A DNA stretch of 64,000 nt from Phallusia mammillata (Eukaryota > Chordata > Ascidiacea > Phlebobranchia > Ascidiidae). Location: the NCBI GenBank assembly GCA_003260075.1, contig QLIY01000208.1:9240-73239 (forward strand). The letters run 5' to 3'. The position numbers were made by a program, and so were the translations under genes. The notes below the pieces were generated by a model that was not told the DNA's origin, did no database searches, and saw only the letters and a list, made by a program, of their open reading frames with translations. Positions 20,471 through 57,200 of this stretch are shown in pieces. Every line of letters starts with the position of its first letter. The stretch's first letter is position 1.

Positions 20471-21216
20471 CTGATTACATTGTCAAAAAGTTTACTCTAG
20501 TGGACACAAAACAACTTCTAAACTATAGTTGTATATTATTGTAATTTAAAGAGTAACCTACTCTACATTTTAAATTTACTTGTGAAAAAAAGTGATAAAA
20601 CTGACATACAGCCTACTCATTTGCAAAACTTTATAGAACATTCCACAGCAAAAAAACATAATTAATTGCAAATCAAACAGGTAAAACGTCCTGAAACTAA
20701 TGAAAGTTACATGAAAACCTCATTTTTTTTAAATTCTTGCTGCAGTTTTATACATTTGCGATAGCAACACTCTGCCCAGTCAAGTTTTACATTGAAAGCC
20801 AAGTTAGAACTACATACAATACGCTGGTTAAAACTGTGTTTACATATAAATATCTGAACTCTACCTTTGTCAATACATTTTGTAAACCCTGAAACAGCTT
20901 TTCAAACGCCGTCTTGATTAAATGAATATCACTGTGGTAACCTGTACGCTTGACCAATCATGCGAGAAACATCTGATATTCATATCTGACGTCAAACTGG
21001 AGAGGAAGGAAACACACGATTGTGAAGCACTCTGCAAACGGCAGTGGTAGGGATAAAGACGAAACACGAAACACATTGTTGCTCTTTTTTTTATTTTTTT
21101 ATTGTGTGCCTTTAGCACGTGTATGGACAGGAGATTATTGTGTTTTCCAGATTTTCAACTAGGTTAATTCCATTGATTTGGAAAACTTTAAAACAAAAAC
21201 AGCGGATGAAAGTATA
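20471..21216. other. shared 5' region between the PG-rich gene and DPYD
   Basis: The two start codons are 772 bases apart on opposite strands, so this stretch must hold both promoters or outrons. No TATA box or other named motif stands out. Possible acceptor sites for DPYD are the ttttccag ending near 21151 and the aaaacag just before the start codon. Confidence 0.45.
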
Positions 21217-45172
<23,956 letters not shown>

Positions 45173-45783
45173 ATATGTTGGCGCCTATAATTGCAGATCT
45201 TGTGTCTGCGTATCACATTTACCAAATTTTCATTCTAATGTTATGTACACACTATTCCTCAAAAGTTTCGAATTTAAAATTGTTAATGATGTGTAAGATA
45301 ACTTCCCTTTAAGTTTACTTTCACAATCGTATTGTCACATTTGCAATTCATATTTGTGTTAAGCCACTGTAGGCTATACTTTTTCGCGAATTGATAGTAC
45401 TCTTCTAACCTCACTTGAATAAGTGGTTTCATCATTATTGTAACCAACACACATACATGTATTAGGTTTCGAGGTGTATAAAATGCGTTTGTGGTTGGTG
45501 CCTTTATACTAGTAAAGTGAGAATGTGCAGACTATTTCGTAGAATGCTTTGGTTGTGTGAACTTGTGTGTAACTAGATGGATTGGGTTCTTGACGTGATT
45601 AAAACAGCATTCATGAACTTTCGTGTTTGTTGCCAAATTATTTAAATTTTGTACCCCGAATAATTAAAATTATGCATTCTAACACAAGATGGCGCACTTA
45701 CTATTGCTATAGTAACGACCACAGCTAGCTGAGCGGAAAGAACTTGAGTTTCGGTAGTGGACAGGTTATGTTGTGCCCTTCAG
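45173..45783. other. DPYD 3' flank and CFAP68 outron or promoter region
   Basis: No coding sequence is seen. An ATTAAA at 45598 is a possible DPYD polyadenylation signal. The stretch ends with tgttgtgcccttcag, an acceptor-like sequence. Confidence 0.4.
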
Positions 45784-45816
45784 TAAAATAATAAATTACC
45801 AACACATTGTTTTGAT
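45768..45816 (+). promoter_or_regulatory. candidate trans-splice acceptor and 33-nt leader of CFAP68
   Basis: The tract ttgtgcccttcag ends at 45783, 33 bases before the ATG at 45817. With DPYD ending only 645 bases upstream on the same strand, a leader acceptor here would also allow a polycistronic arrangement, though nothing shows one. Confidence 0.4.
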
Positions 45817-47174
45817 ATGGCTCTGCACGAGACCAGCACAAATCCATCGTTTCGATACGGTGTACGGGCGTCAGGTAAGTTCAATGAACAATTTCCCATA
45901 GCGTAAAAATACCCATCAGTCCTGTGTGGTATCAATTTGAAAGTTGAATCAGTTTGTAAATTACGTAAGAAGTGGATTTACATCTTTATTTGAAGATTTT
46001 GCGGACATTTACTAGTGATAGGCTTATATTTAAGCTGCCACCTAAAGTAGGCTTATGAGCTCAAAACCTTCGGTGGCTACTTTTTAGGCGCCAAACATCC
46101 TTAGCACTCGCAGTTCAGAGACAGTTTAAGAGTAATGATTTTTACCGGGTATCGTGTTTAGGTTTTATCACCTTTTTATATCCTGTAACGTCAAGTGGTA
46201 TAAAAGTCACAGCACTTACTGTTCACCATTTAATTAGGTCTGGGTGAGGTTTGGACCCACACACATGACCAAGAAAAATTTACACAGTTTGGATGGAGAT
46301 GCACCACAAAGGAAAGCAGCTACAGCAATGGTACCTTGATTGGCAATTGGAATGAACAGAGATACGGAATTCACAAAACCTTGGAACAAAAGTCGCTGCC
46401 CTCTCAAGTGCGTTAAGTGTAACTTCGACAGTAGCAGCGCTTTAACTGGTAAAACAATAGCTCTGCGTAACAGTAGCCCATTGTAAGCAGCCCAGTCATG
46501 TTTGCTTTGTTGCCCTACAGTTAGTTCACCACTCACCTAAGTAAATACTTTTTTCACATACTCGATTTCAAGTTTTATAAAAGGGCGATGGCAAATTTTG
46601 CACTGCTTGAAAGCAAACGTTTTTGACGACTTTTGCACAAGGCATAGATATGGCATGATTTATTCATATAATTTGTTTTTAAATTGTCAGTACGGTCGCC
46701 AACAAATCCTAAAAATAGTAGAGTAAGATGATTAAAACGCTGCTTTTGTAAGTTGAAACCAATGTATTTAACGACAATAAATCAGTGTGTTTTTTCAGTA
46801 TGATCATTACTTCGAAACCACATCATCAAACGATTACAAACCAAGCTCACATTTACAAAGTGGGAACACGACAGCGAAAATCATGCAGCTGAAACGACTG
46901 GCAGGTATGGGGCGAAAGTTTGTCCTAGTTTTGGCCCGAGTTATATTACGTCTGCTGTAATTGCACGATTCAGCATGTGATCGCCGGCAAATCGTTTCCT
47001 AATCATTTTGTAGGCAAAGAGCCAACCGCCTTCCCAGGCCATCAGCCCGAACTCGACCACGACTTGGACAAAGAACGATACAAGTCGTTTATTACCACAT
47101 CCCGTACGGCCTACGTCAAGCCGGAAATTCGAAAAACTCCAATGGATATTCCCCCCTATTCTGCATCCACCTAA
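45817..47174 (+). CDS. CFAP68: CFAP68 (C11orf1-like) ciliary protein, 164 aa
   Basis: Exons: 45817-45874, 46238-46407, 46799-46904, 47014-47174; phases agree. Seen: GEVWTHTHDQEKFTQFGWRC, then SYSNGTLIGNWNEQRYG, LPSQYDHYFETT, and FPGHQPELD near the C-terminus, the pattern I recognise from the C11orf1/UPF0686 family. Family knowledge: CFAP68 is a microtubule inner protein of motile-cilium doublets. There is no signal peptide or membrane segment. The length is close to the vertebrate protein (about 150 aa). The start is the first ATG after the acceptor at 45783. Confidence 0.87.
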
Positions 47175-47354
47175 TTGCTAAAGAACACGCCATTTTCGCC
47201 CGATTTTACTTCTTTTGTTGTACCTTTAACCTTAAAGTTTGTTGAAACTATTGTAGTCGACTTGAACTCCTGCCTACTCAGGTTGCCATCGCAACTGTTT
47301 TTCTTGTCCCTGCCTTAAATGCGCTGCCTGTTTTTTAACGTCCAAGAGACCATT

Positions 47355-47355
<1 letters not shown>

Positions 47356-47449
<94 letters not shown>
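47356..47449. repeat. homopolymer of 94 C
   Basis: An uninterrupted run of 94 C begins 182 bases after the CFAP68 stop. It is followed by two adjacent copies of aatttagctataattaata. The length may reflect sequencing or assembly rather than the true genome. Confidence 0.95.
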
Positions 47450-47451
<2 letters not shown>

Positions 47452-49031
47452 GTTAAATTTAGCTATAATTAATATGAATTTAGCTATAATTAATACATTA
47501 TACAATACAATATAAATGTTATATAACAGAAAGCTGTCAACGCGAAACGAAAGATGGTCACGACGACATGCGCCTTCAAGTCCGTCATGCATTAAATATA
47601 TTTGGACACCAGATCGATCACATGCGTTTTAAGATAGTGAAATGTCACTTGACGGGCAGGTCAGATATAGTTACTAAACTTTACACGTTGACGCTTATCT
47701 AACGAGATCGAATTGCTTCTGCATTGATTGTCCTGGTCACTTGGCCGAGCTGCAGATTGCATCGGAATTTAACGAGCTTCCAACAATCTTGACCGAGGGC
47801 AAATGAAATTTATTCAATTCATGCAGTTTGATGCTCAATACTAAGTATCATTACAGACACATTTCTATTAGTGATCAAAGGATAAATTTAAACAATGGTA
47901 TGTTTTGGTGAAGATTTTGCCACAGATTTTTACAAGAGAGTCAAGTCACGCCAAACTCCGATGAAGCACTTAACATGAATTTATACTAAATCCGCCCACC
48001 TGGCAGCAGACTTTATTAGATGATTTCAAATCGAAACTTTTTTTTACCATTTGCATTGAAGTATTTAGATTCGAACTATCATGCACTGAATTAATTTGAA
48101 AATATGCCAAAACTTGCAGCCGCACTGGACAGGTTGCATCGAATTCGTGTTTTCCGATCAGTTTTTACTCATCACGTATTGTCTTAGCTTGCATGTTTTG
48201 GCAAACGGTCTTGAGCGTGTACAATCTCACACACTACATCTTTTCTCGATCTTTAAATGTCATTCAGCAACTCAGTACAATGAAAAAGCTTTCCACAAGT
48301 AGAGACAAAAAGTTGACCTTCGACACGTTAGTTTATCATTTTGTTGGCATTTAAATTTGAAAATCAGCAGTCATTAGATGTTTCTGATAGTTATAAACTT
48401 GAACCAACCTCCTGGTTATATGTCACTTTCTCATTTCCTGGAAAAATCAACTTCGTACCTTTACTTATTTATCTCATATCCATTTCCGACAGAAAAATGA
48501 CGTATTTCGCGTCGTGAGTTGCAAATGTGATTGCTTTGAAGTCCCGCACACCGGCGTTCACCTCAAGTATTCGCTCTCCAGTTTGCTTTGTCTCGGGTGT
48601 TGACAATGGCAACGATGACATAGTGAGCAGGGTGTGTTTGAGAGGGCGACAACTTCTCATGGAGGTGATTTGTCTTTCGCTCGTGTTCTAGTTAATCGTT
48701 TTCTCTTCTCGGAATTTTTCACTTATTACTAAACCACAAGTCGCCGTCAACTTCACCAACGAGGTGTCGACGACTTGTTTTTCTGCGGCCAAGGGCTCGT
48801 CAGTGTAATCGTGTTAACACTGCGCGCAACGAAGCTGACAGCACGTGCTATTCCTCATGGTGTGAGAATGATTCTGCGATGAAACTACGTGCTCTAGCAA
48901 TTAAAATCACGTATGATTAAGCATGTATCCCGTCCGAAACCTCAAAAGATTTTGAGATTATTATCTGAGGGTTTTATGAGTTTGGTGTATGACGAGTTTG
49001 GAACAATGCAAATATATGCATTCGTTTAAGA

Positions 49032-49559
49032 CAGTGGTTCCCAACCGGGGTTCCGCGGAACCCTGGGGTTCCGTACAGCCCTTTCAGGGGTTCCGCGAAC
49101 TGTAAGGGTCGCACAGGGGTTCGCAGAGCTTATGTGTAGCAATTCAAACATAAATGATTCATAATATCATTGTTGCGAACAGCAATGCAATCTAGTTAAC
49201 CTTGGTTCACTAGATTTGCTTCGCGGAACCCTGAAAGGGCTGTACAATCTAGTTAACCTTGATTACACCATTGATCAATTGTGACGTAATAATCAAAGTC
49301 TTGATAATCTCTCTTTGAATTCTGAGATAAATGTACAAACGACCAATCTAAATAACATGACAATGCGTTTCAGTAAATCGTTTAATTTAATTGAAGTCAA
49401 CATTTGTTATGTGCTTGGGGTGTGTTACGTAAAAATGTATGTTGCTTTGATTCAGCCTACTTGAGTTACATTCATTCAAAATGATTCTATGGGGGGTTCC
49501 GCAAAGTTTGACAAAACACCTTGGGGGTTCCGTGTCACTAAAAAGGTTGAAGAGCACTG
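49032..49559. mobile_element. hAT MITE (528 bp)
   Basis: Termini cagtggttcccaacc and ggttgaagagcactg are an imperfect inverted pair flanked by gtttaaga (49024-49031) and gtttagga (49560-49567), a 7/8 target duplication. Inside, a segment near 49073-49097 is repeated inverted near 49218-49242. Confidence 0.85.
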
Positions 49560-49678
49560 GTTTAGGAAACAAAACCCCGACTTAATACTGTTAGCTCTTT
49601 TGTTATAGATTCAGTCTATTCTTTCACGGAATCATTTTTTTGGGAGATTTGTTACTTTTCCCGTCCGCGTAACAAGTA

Positions 49679-49758
49679 CAGTAAACCTCGATTAATCCGG
49701 ACCCGTTTGGACTAATTTTTTTTCCAAAATAGGCGAAGATCCGCATTAACCGAGGTTT
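49679..49758. mobile_element. short palindromic pogo/Tigger-like MITE fragment
   Basis: The left arm cagtaaacctcgattaatcc is mirrored by gcattaaccgaggttt 50 bases later. It is preceded by TA, as expected for Tc1/mariner-type insertion. The last bases of the right end (expected ...tactg) are absent, so the copy is truncated. Confidence 0.6.
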
Positions 49759-52700
49759 CATTTTCTTCAACTGTAAGGTAACACTGTGACACTTATTATG
49801 AAAATCTATTTTTTTTGTTTTTTGGTTCCTATAAAAGGAACAAATATGACACAGAAGCCTACCTCGATATGTTTTCGTTCTCCATAAGTTTGTTGAAAAA
49901 TACGGTGCTTAAAACACGTGTCCCACCTACACGCATTCTCACGAACGTTGAGACCAAATCCAATGAACGGGACATTTGATGAGAACTTTTAATCCGAATG
50001 ATGCCTCATTAAACCCCGAGCGAGAGTTAATGTATCGGATGGATGAAAGACTTTGGAATCATCGTCACGCAAAGTGGCCGTCCTGTGACAAGTGTCCGTG
50101 CTTGAGTCTTTGTTGACATCCACAAATAGTTGGGAATTTCGGCCGTGACAAAAATCCTATCTTATTTTCGTTTTTCTGTGAAACTAATTATATTGTTGAA
50201 GTCAGTATTCTAGGAGGTCACATAACTTTTGCTGACTGCACACTTTAGAAAAGGGGAATTCACGGACTTGTGGATTGGGCTACAAAAGTCAACAACTAGT
50301 CGGCCTTGATAAACAACTTTGATTTTTATAACGACTTTGATCTTGCTACAAGATCTGCCAAAGGATCTCGTCGACAGACTCGTTGTGGTCGAAAACATGA
50401 ATAATTTTGGTAACATGATATATTAATTATTTTAAAAAAACTAGATCCCCTTGCCAGACATCCAGGGGAACAAAAACGACAGACACTTTTCTTTCTCTGC
50501 ATTGTTATTTATGTTTGAACTTTTTAAACAACAAAGCAATAAAATAGTCATTCGTTTTTTGGCCTTGCCTTGTAAGGTAATATGTTTCTAGACTGGCTCC
50601 AAACGTTTTATAGTTTTTTGGAATTATGATTTGTTTCCCATTTACCAACTCGAAAATACTAAGTCGGCAGAATTGACCTACAACCTGACGACAGTTGTTT
50701 TCCAAATATGGTCACAGTACTTTGTTGTTTCGAAGGTAATCCACGGGAATAGTGATTTACAAAACGACAGGTCACAGCAATTCTCGCAACATCTGCGGCC
50801 AAAGAGTGACACCGAAATGCGATTAAACGTTTTTTTACATGTCTCGACAACATGTAGATTCAGAAACATGAAAATTCGCGCTTCAGGTGTCATTGGTTTA
50901 CGTCACTCGGCACGTGACAAGCGTTGGAAATCGGAAAGAGCACACCGGTAATGATTTTGCCTAAACTTAAAATAAAACTATGAGTCAACAAGAACACGTC
51001 AAATTCACAACAGATATGACAAAGCACAAATTATATTAAGATAAGATACAAATCTTTATTGAAAAAAAAAAAAAAAAACGATGAAAGAAATAGAGGGTAA
51101 TGCTGGCGCCGGCTTTTTGGATTTCCTCTGCCAGGCTTTGGTAGTTAAAGGCACGGTCAAATTCCACTGATCACGTGCAAGGTCAAGCAGACATGATATT
51201 TTGGGACTGAATATAAAATGATCTTGTGATATCCAACTTGGCACGCAAGATGAATAACGACTATTTCGGGGCGAATTTATTTGCACTTACCAAGTAAATG
51301 TTACGGGCTTTGCAAAGACATGAAAAGTCGTTTTTAATGTTATGCACAGTGCCGTCATTGGTCACGTTTCCCAAGAATAAACAGGTGATTTTTTACGGAG
51401 CCGTTTTTTTTCAGGTTGAGAAAAAACTGTGCAGCTGTATACTAACCACAACAAATTTTCTTTTCTGAAGCTACTTTATTTTGATTGATCAAAGCCATAA
51501 TTTATTTCAATTTTCACATTAAAAGCGGTTATCCACCGATGAATAGCTGTTGTTTTGTGGTAATGTTATAGGATTTGCACCTGCATGATGACTGCATCAT
51601 GATGGTGAAGGTACGAAACATACGACTTCTTCTTTTTCGTTCTCAGAATCGTGTTGCGATTAAAGACAAAAACACAAAATAAATTCGGTGATTCAACTGT
51701 ACTTGTTTGTTGCGGGCAAATGAGCTTTCGGATTCTTTACCGCTACACGCGGCTAAAGCAGCATACATTATACGCCGAAAACATAAACTCAAATGGCCCG
51801 ATTCTGGAGTCAGAAGGGTCGTTAACTATCCGTGTTTGTGACGTTCGGTTGGAATATTTTACTTGCGCACCAGCAGTGCCGATTCCCATTTACGGTTGGA
51901 CGTAATACGCAAAAGCAATTTGTTGCATTGCCTTACGGTCGTATGAGTTTAATCATTGTGACAGTTTGGCATCAATATTGACGCAAAACAATGGAAAATC
52001 GTCAACAACAAATAATCATTGTCGTATTATTCCAAATATTTCCAAATACAGTTTGAAACGCATCTGCATTTTGCCATTACGTTAGGTTAATTTCACGGTA
52101 GCCAATAACCAACAGCTGCAACCCTTAATGGTTTGAAACAAATTGCGACAGATTGTTTTTTTGAAACAAAAGTCGCGATTGTGATGTTGTTTTAAAGTGA
52201 ACTGTCAACCGCCAGGCCATTGGAAAATACCCACTAAGTATAAGGTGCGAAGTATCTATCATCATTTAAACCTGCTTGGTAACATAACAAAATTGCTTCA
52301 ATTTGCTTCTATGTTTATAACCGCAAGCCGCTATGAATAAACGTTGGGCGGCTTGGAATCAATTTTAGCACAAAGAAATGTTCTGAAAGCAACTGTAAGT
52401 GGCTGTGATTGGTTCGTGGTTATGTGGCAACGTACGAATTACCGTGCCTTTCGCTACACGTCTTGCTGATACTTATCATGGATCCGCGGGCGACGGGCAT
52501 CAACATTGCATCAACTCGAGTGACGAGAGGAACAAACTATTGCGAACTGACCCAGACTTGCCCTAGAGCTTACGCATTACCAAACAATTTATCTTGTTTA
52601 AAAATGCGCATAAACCCCTTTGTATTTTGCTAATAAGTCTCCCGAATTGCGACAATCAACAAACCTACGCTTTGGTTGACATTCGACATCGACGATGTTA

Positions 52701-53920
52701 CGAAACATTGACGTGAGTTGTCTATGACGCATACGTGTTCGCGCATCCAATATAGCCTTATTAATAGGGATTAATGGTGAGACCTCGCCCAGCAAGTTGG
52801 GTGAATATGCACAAATGTGGCCACAATCAGTTTCTCCACGACAAACGTGTTTTACTGATGAACACATCAATAAACGCCCCTTGGCCGTTTGGGTGCCAGA
52901 CATTCAGTAATCACAATTGCGTGACATTTAATGGCTTTGTGCTAATCGGTATTACTGTCCAAAAACGGATGCACATCCCTTTTTTCTTCACCTGAAGGAC
53001 CAAATGGGTCTTTGTGCAAAATTGGGCGTTGCTTAAGCGGACATACAAACATGACATCACATGGGATGGTCAGAACGTACTGGTGTAAAGCAAGTGGAAA
53101 AATGACAAAGGTTCACCACCACATCGGTCACATTCTATCGGATTGTCGTCATCATTAATCGAGAAGGACGGCGATTAGAAAAACAAACATATACAGTTTA
53201 TGTTTGTGGGATAATCCTTCATAGTCGCCGGTCGATGTCTTCGATCTGTTTCGTATACGTACCAGAAATGCAGTAAATAGCTGGCATTGTACGGAATTAA
53301 TTAAAACCGCGCGTGCACAAGTGTTGGAACGCCTAAATTTCCAGTTTGGATTGCTTCGGATTTGGGCCCACCACGATCGCGTTTTCTATGCACGTTCAGT
53401 TAAAGTTAACAAGTAGTTTGAAGTAACTTTAAGAAAGTTTGTAAACATGTCAACGATCGGCGTTTTTCGGTTTATTTGCAAGCATCAGTAAAGTTGGAAA
53501 TTCCTTAGCGGCAGCGGTTAAGCAAAGACGTTGAAAATAATTCTCTATTTTCAACTTAAATTTATAAAACTACCACAACAAAAATACTGTTACACCCTGG
53601 GTGATCGAATTCCAATGCTTCGAATTACTAGTTAGGAAGCGTGCGTTGGCATTTGTATCTTGTAATGGAAACAATTATGAGTGAGTTTCTCGTACGCTTT
53701 TAACATTTAGTGCTGGGTATAGTTACATAGGTAACTGTTAAAACAACCACATCCTACCTCTAAGTGGCAGTGTTACCATATTCAAATGGGAAAAGATAAC
53801 AGAGCATGCAAATTTTAATAAACTTTGCAACTATTGCCTCAAGCGAGTGTTTCCAACCAAAAAGATTGAGTGCTAAAAATCTTAAACAAACTGGCATGTT
53901 TTATTTTTTTTCCTGTAGAT

Positions 53921-54299
53921 CAGGGGGGTGTACGCTCCCTCAGGGCCAAGCGACTTCAGGGGAACTGCGATGAGCTTGAAGTTTTTCTACAATTCTATGT
54001 AATATCAGATCTTTCTTTCTTGTAGTAAAATTTGAAAAGTGTCTTGTGACAAGAAGTGATCTTTGACTTTATTTAAAAATCCCCTAAATCACTCCCTCAG
54101 TGGGTAATCTTGCAATAATAAACAAAATTCATCCTGCGTGTTATATAGTGAACTACTTTAGTAAGAAATAATTTAACATTTTGTTGCTAACTTCAGGTTT
54201 TGTAGAGAATATTCAGTTTCATAATTTTTTTAGCTTGAACAGCGAGTGCTCGAAAAAATCGCAAAGGGACCGTTATGACAAAACATTTGAGACCCACTG
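53921..54299. mobile_element. hAT-like MITE (379 bp)
   Basis: The copy starts caggggggtgtacgctccct and ends atttgagacccactg. It is flanked by ctgtagat (53913-53920) and ctgtagtt (54300-54307), a 7/8 target duplication. The terminal inverted match is weak, so identification rests on end type plus duplication. Confidence 0.7.
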
Positions 54300-57200
54300 C
54301 TGTAGTTCGTGAATTTCAATTAAATTATATCATCACAATGACTTAACGCTTTTTAAGGACGCCTTTAACAGATACACGGATGTTTTTTGTAACATGTGCT
54401 ACCAGGAAGTATACGCAGTTAGGGACAAAATTTCGCAAAACAAAATTTTGATCCTATCACGCCCGAACTTGCGCGGGAATTTTCATAGAAACCACACCAT
54501 GGTATGCATATCATTTCCAGGAACCGGAAGGTAATTTTTTTCAGATGAAGCGATAATGAAATTAGATCACTCTATAGGAATCCTTCCTAATTACCATGCT
54601 ATCTCTAATCAAAATTTTTCTGCCAATCTTGATCAGCAAAGAAGTCAATTTGGTTTATTATTTTTCAAGGAGATATTCCAGAAAAAGGTTGTTTTCCTTT
54701 TATCAAAGCTTGCAATGTCGCAAGAGGTTAAAAATAAGTATAAGTTATAGCAAACAAGTCATTAGGTTAATCTTTGACGCAATGAAAATTACATCGACCG
54801 CTTGTCTGCTGATCTTGGGCTCAGCCTTTTCACGTGAGTCGCGTTTGCGTCGTATATTCACCACCAAAAGCGAATTTATGAGGCAAGCAAAACCTGGGAC
54901 ATGGACTACAAACCTTTGTTTGCGTCAAGTTTGCGCCCTGCACAATTAATATCGCGAGCCCTGAATGGAGAAAAGTTTTACTGGATATTAATTGATCTCG
55001 GTCACGATTAAGGCTCAATTTTAGTGGTTTATCGTGTACTTGTGAGACCGGCTTTTCGGCGAAACTACCAACCCGTTGTTTACCCGTGTTCCGAATATGA
55101 TTTGACACTACATGCTTATGGTTAATAATAACGCATTTAATTGGAGTCCCACAATCTCACGACGATTGTTCTGTTTGTTTCCCCTTGTGGCCGAACCAGA
55201 AGCAACTGCTTTATAATTCAGATGTCACATGAATGTAAATATCCACAAACGTCGCCGGCGTTGTAATAAGTGTTATACTGTCATTGTCATATTGGGTACG
55301 AATGATGTCATTAAAAATTTTATTCACTTTACGAGACATAAACAAAGCAATACTACTGTCAAAACGTTTTTGTCGGAGCTGATTCGTGGGGGATTTTGTG
55401 TAAGATTTCCATGTTTCTGTACAAGTTTGCTATCAATAGATGGACTGACACCTTGACCAACATGAAATGATATGTCGCACTGCCATTACTCATATTCACA
55501 TAGTCCCATATAACTTACGTCGGGCCAATTAATCAGCGTCGGATTTCTTATTCGCGCCTTACGAATTGTTGTTATGTTAGAAGCTGAACAATAGTTTCAC
55601 GTCACCAACTGACGGACGGACTTTATTTGGTCAAATTCGCAGCGTTTAGCCGATAAACGGTTTCGCCAGGCCATAAATAAACCTCAACGAATCACACAGC
55701 CAAACACCACTTAATCTGCCCAACATGATACCAAACACACGCATTCTAGCAACGGATTTGAAAAGTGTGCAAATCTGTTTCTCACCAAGATTTTCAACAG
55801 CGTCCAGCGTTAATTGGCGAGTCCTGACGCGCGAGAGACGGGACTTTACGCTGTGGTTTCATCGCGGCTTAAACAATATGCGACTATGTCTAATTTTTTG
55901 GCCGGGTTAATCGCCTCAATCCAGCCGCTAAATTACCACTTGCAGCAATGCAAACTCGGCTGTCTCGAGCGCAAAAATATTTGCCACAGCTTAAGCCAAA
56001 ATGCTGACATTTGGATTTATAGATCATGACTTATCACATTTCCATTCATTATTTTCATTTTTTCAGCATCACGCCTTTTCAACACTAGTCATTAACATTT
56101 TGTCACATGAATTTTGAAATGTTCGTAACTAAGTTACAAGTACAAATACTTTTTTGTTCAAAACACGGATGAAAATCGAGGTTGTAACACAATAGTTACA
56201 AACTCATAAGAACCTGATCACAATTTGATGTCGATATTCAGCATTTGCATGCATTTGCAATTTGCATTCACGTTTTTTGAAAAGGGGGATTTTAAAACGC
56301 AATCTTCAAAACGTGAGCAAATTTATGCAAAAAAACTGAATCATTTGTATTCGAAATGACATTTTTGGCAATTTTATTGGTTGGACCAATTGTAAACTAA
56401 ACTGAATAACTTTGTTTGTCTCATTCCAAGTATAAGTCTTTAAAGATGCTTGGTGCACTGTAATCATCTTTTTGAGAAATATGTCCATAATATATTGTTA
56501 ATAGACGACTATCCCGTTAGGCCGATACCTAGCATTGATGTGGCATGTAGTGGAGCAGGCGGAAATATTTTCTGTAAGTTCAACTATAATTTAGCAAAGA
56601 AAGATTGTAGGTTCTCTATTTACCGAACGTGAAAACAGGAAACCCTGTCTGCCCATCGAAAATGTGAAAACATGTTTCTTCATTTAGTCAATGATTTATG
56701 CCCCAACCCGATCAACTGTCTCGTGTGTTGTCATTTGATCGGCTCCAACAATTGGACTGCACCGCAAGTATGTATGGGGCAATACGTCATTTACATACAG
56801 ACTATCTGTAGCGCAAGCGTGTCTACATATAATGGCAGGCGCAGGATATCCGACAAAACAGCAGAGTTCCTTGCATATTGGCGGCAAACATGAATGCACA
56901 TGGGAGCCTGGCTACCGGCTGCACTAAGCACGACAATGGAAAATTGCGCAAGAGAAGGTCCATTGCAATAATTGGTGATTAAGGTTGATTGATGTGTCTG
57001 GCTGGCAAAAGTTGTACAATTGATGAGAGCCTTGTAAGCTTGCAAGGTCGTAAAAATAGGAAATAGAAATCCAGCATAAATCCCTTTGAATTCTATTGAC
57101 AGCGATTGTCGTGATATCCTGCTGACATATAAAGCGCCCTAAAAACACAACGGAAACATTATCTTCACGTTAAAGACACAACAAACGACCGGATAAAGTT

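Noticed and set aside
47335-47592. Minus-strand frame encoding a long glycine run
   Set aside because: The glycines come only from the 94-C homopolymer; there is no coding evidence.
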